From contig OX235263.1 in assembly GCA_944472135.2 (NCBI GenBank), positions 20,575,379 through 20,639,378 on the forward strand: a stretch of 64,000 bases of DNA, written 5' to 3'. How positions within the stretch are numbered: the first letter of the stretch is position 1; every line of letters starts with the position of its first letter. Below are positions 63,632 to 64,000 of the stretch, in pieces. The DNA comes from Trichobilharzia regenti (lineage: Eukaryota > Platyhelminthes > Trematoda > Strigeidida > Schistosomatidae). Below the pieces are notes generated by a model, which was not told where the DNA came from, made no database searches, and saw only the letters and a list, made by a program, of their open reading frames with translations. The position numbers were made by a program, and so were the translations under genes.

Positions 63632-63876
63632 AATAATTTTTAATTCTTCCTTCACGTTCCCAGTGGAACATAGGGCTTCAAGCCTCTAGCTTGAAGTTTC
63701 TGTAGCAGTATTTTAATTTAATAGGATGCGGTTGCTAGCCTCATGCCCAACTTTTCCTCTATATCAGAATTATTTCTGGCTTAGCGAGGTAAAGGAGTGC
63801 GTCTGTGGCTGGGGATCGAATCCCAGACCATGCGTATGGTCGGCGAGCGTCCTAACCGCTGTGTCACCGACGCACG
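63632..63876 (-). mobile_element. SINE with tRNA-like head and RTE-like tail (minus)
   Basis: Minus-strand head GCGTCGGTGACACAGCGGTT, B box GGGATTCGATCCCC, GTTGGGCATGAGGCTAGCAA in the middle, tail CTTGAAGCCCTATGTTCCAC. Likely duplication CTAATAAT at 63624-63631 and 63877-63884. Confidence 0.86.
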
Positions 63877-64000
63877 CTAATAATCTAAACAATATATAAT
63901 TTCAAGTTGCGAACCGCCATTTCCGTTTCACTAAATGAGGCAAGAAGTCTGACTGAAAATAGTAGTAGTATTAGCAGATTAACTTTCAAAAGACAAGCGT

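Overview
This window is nuclear DNA of a parasitic flatworm, most likely a schistosome (Schistosoma, order-level confidence high, species not resolved). The reasons are the spliceosomal gene with tiny 5' introns (34 and 41 bp) and huge transposon-filled 3' introns, the tRNA-derived SMalpha-type SINEs, abundant RTE-clade (SR2/Perere-like) LINEs, Penelope-like elements with GIY-YIG domains, and Gypsy and BEL/Pao LTR retrotransposons. There are no bacterial-type operons and no CRISPR array.

Two host genes can be assembled. (1) The left 37.8 kb is the 5' two thirds of a Munc18/UNC-18 (STXBP family) gene on the minus strand. Nine exons with perfectly matching phases (37772-37799, 37606-37737, 37491-37564, 36861-36927, 35316-35571, 20419-20500, 9446-9576, 2779-2865, 936-1194) encode exactly 372 residues from the start codon; the rest lies off the left edge. 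(2) At 56697-62888 on the plus strand, four phase-compatible exons encode at least 362 residues of a protein I do not recognise, continuing off the right edge.

Everything between is mobile DNA. Introns of unc-18 hold RTE fragments, Penelope fragments, SINEs, a 960-bp fold-back structure, a solo LTR, an integrase-only Gypsy element (15.8-17.7 kb), and a nested stack in which a head-to-tail trimer of a gag-protease-only Gypsy element (21.6-28.6 kb, four LTRs, one 5-bp target duplication around the whole array) sits in a LINE tail, which sits in an RTE copy, which sits in the intron. A 1.1-kb miniature LTR element with a gag-integrase fusion interrupts another RTE at 31.3-32.5 kb. Right of unc-18, 39.0-53.9 kb is a second head-to-tail LTR array: five identical-length LTRs and four copies of a gag-only BEL/Pao element on the minus strand. 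A divergent solo LTR of the same family with its own target duplication lies at 55.2 kb.

The most unusual signals are the two tandem LTR-retrotransposon arrays, the multiplied and raggedly truncated primer-binding sites in both Gypsy families, and a division of coding content among non-autonomous elements (gag only, gag plus protease, integrase only, gag-integrase fusion) with no reverse transcriptase of LTR type anywhere in the window.
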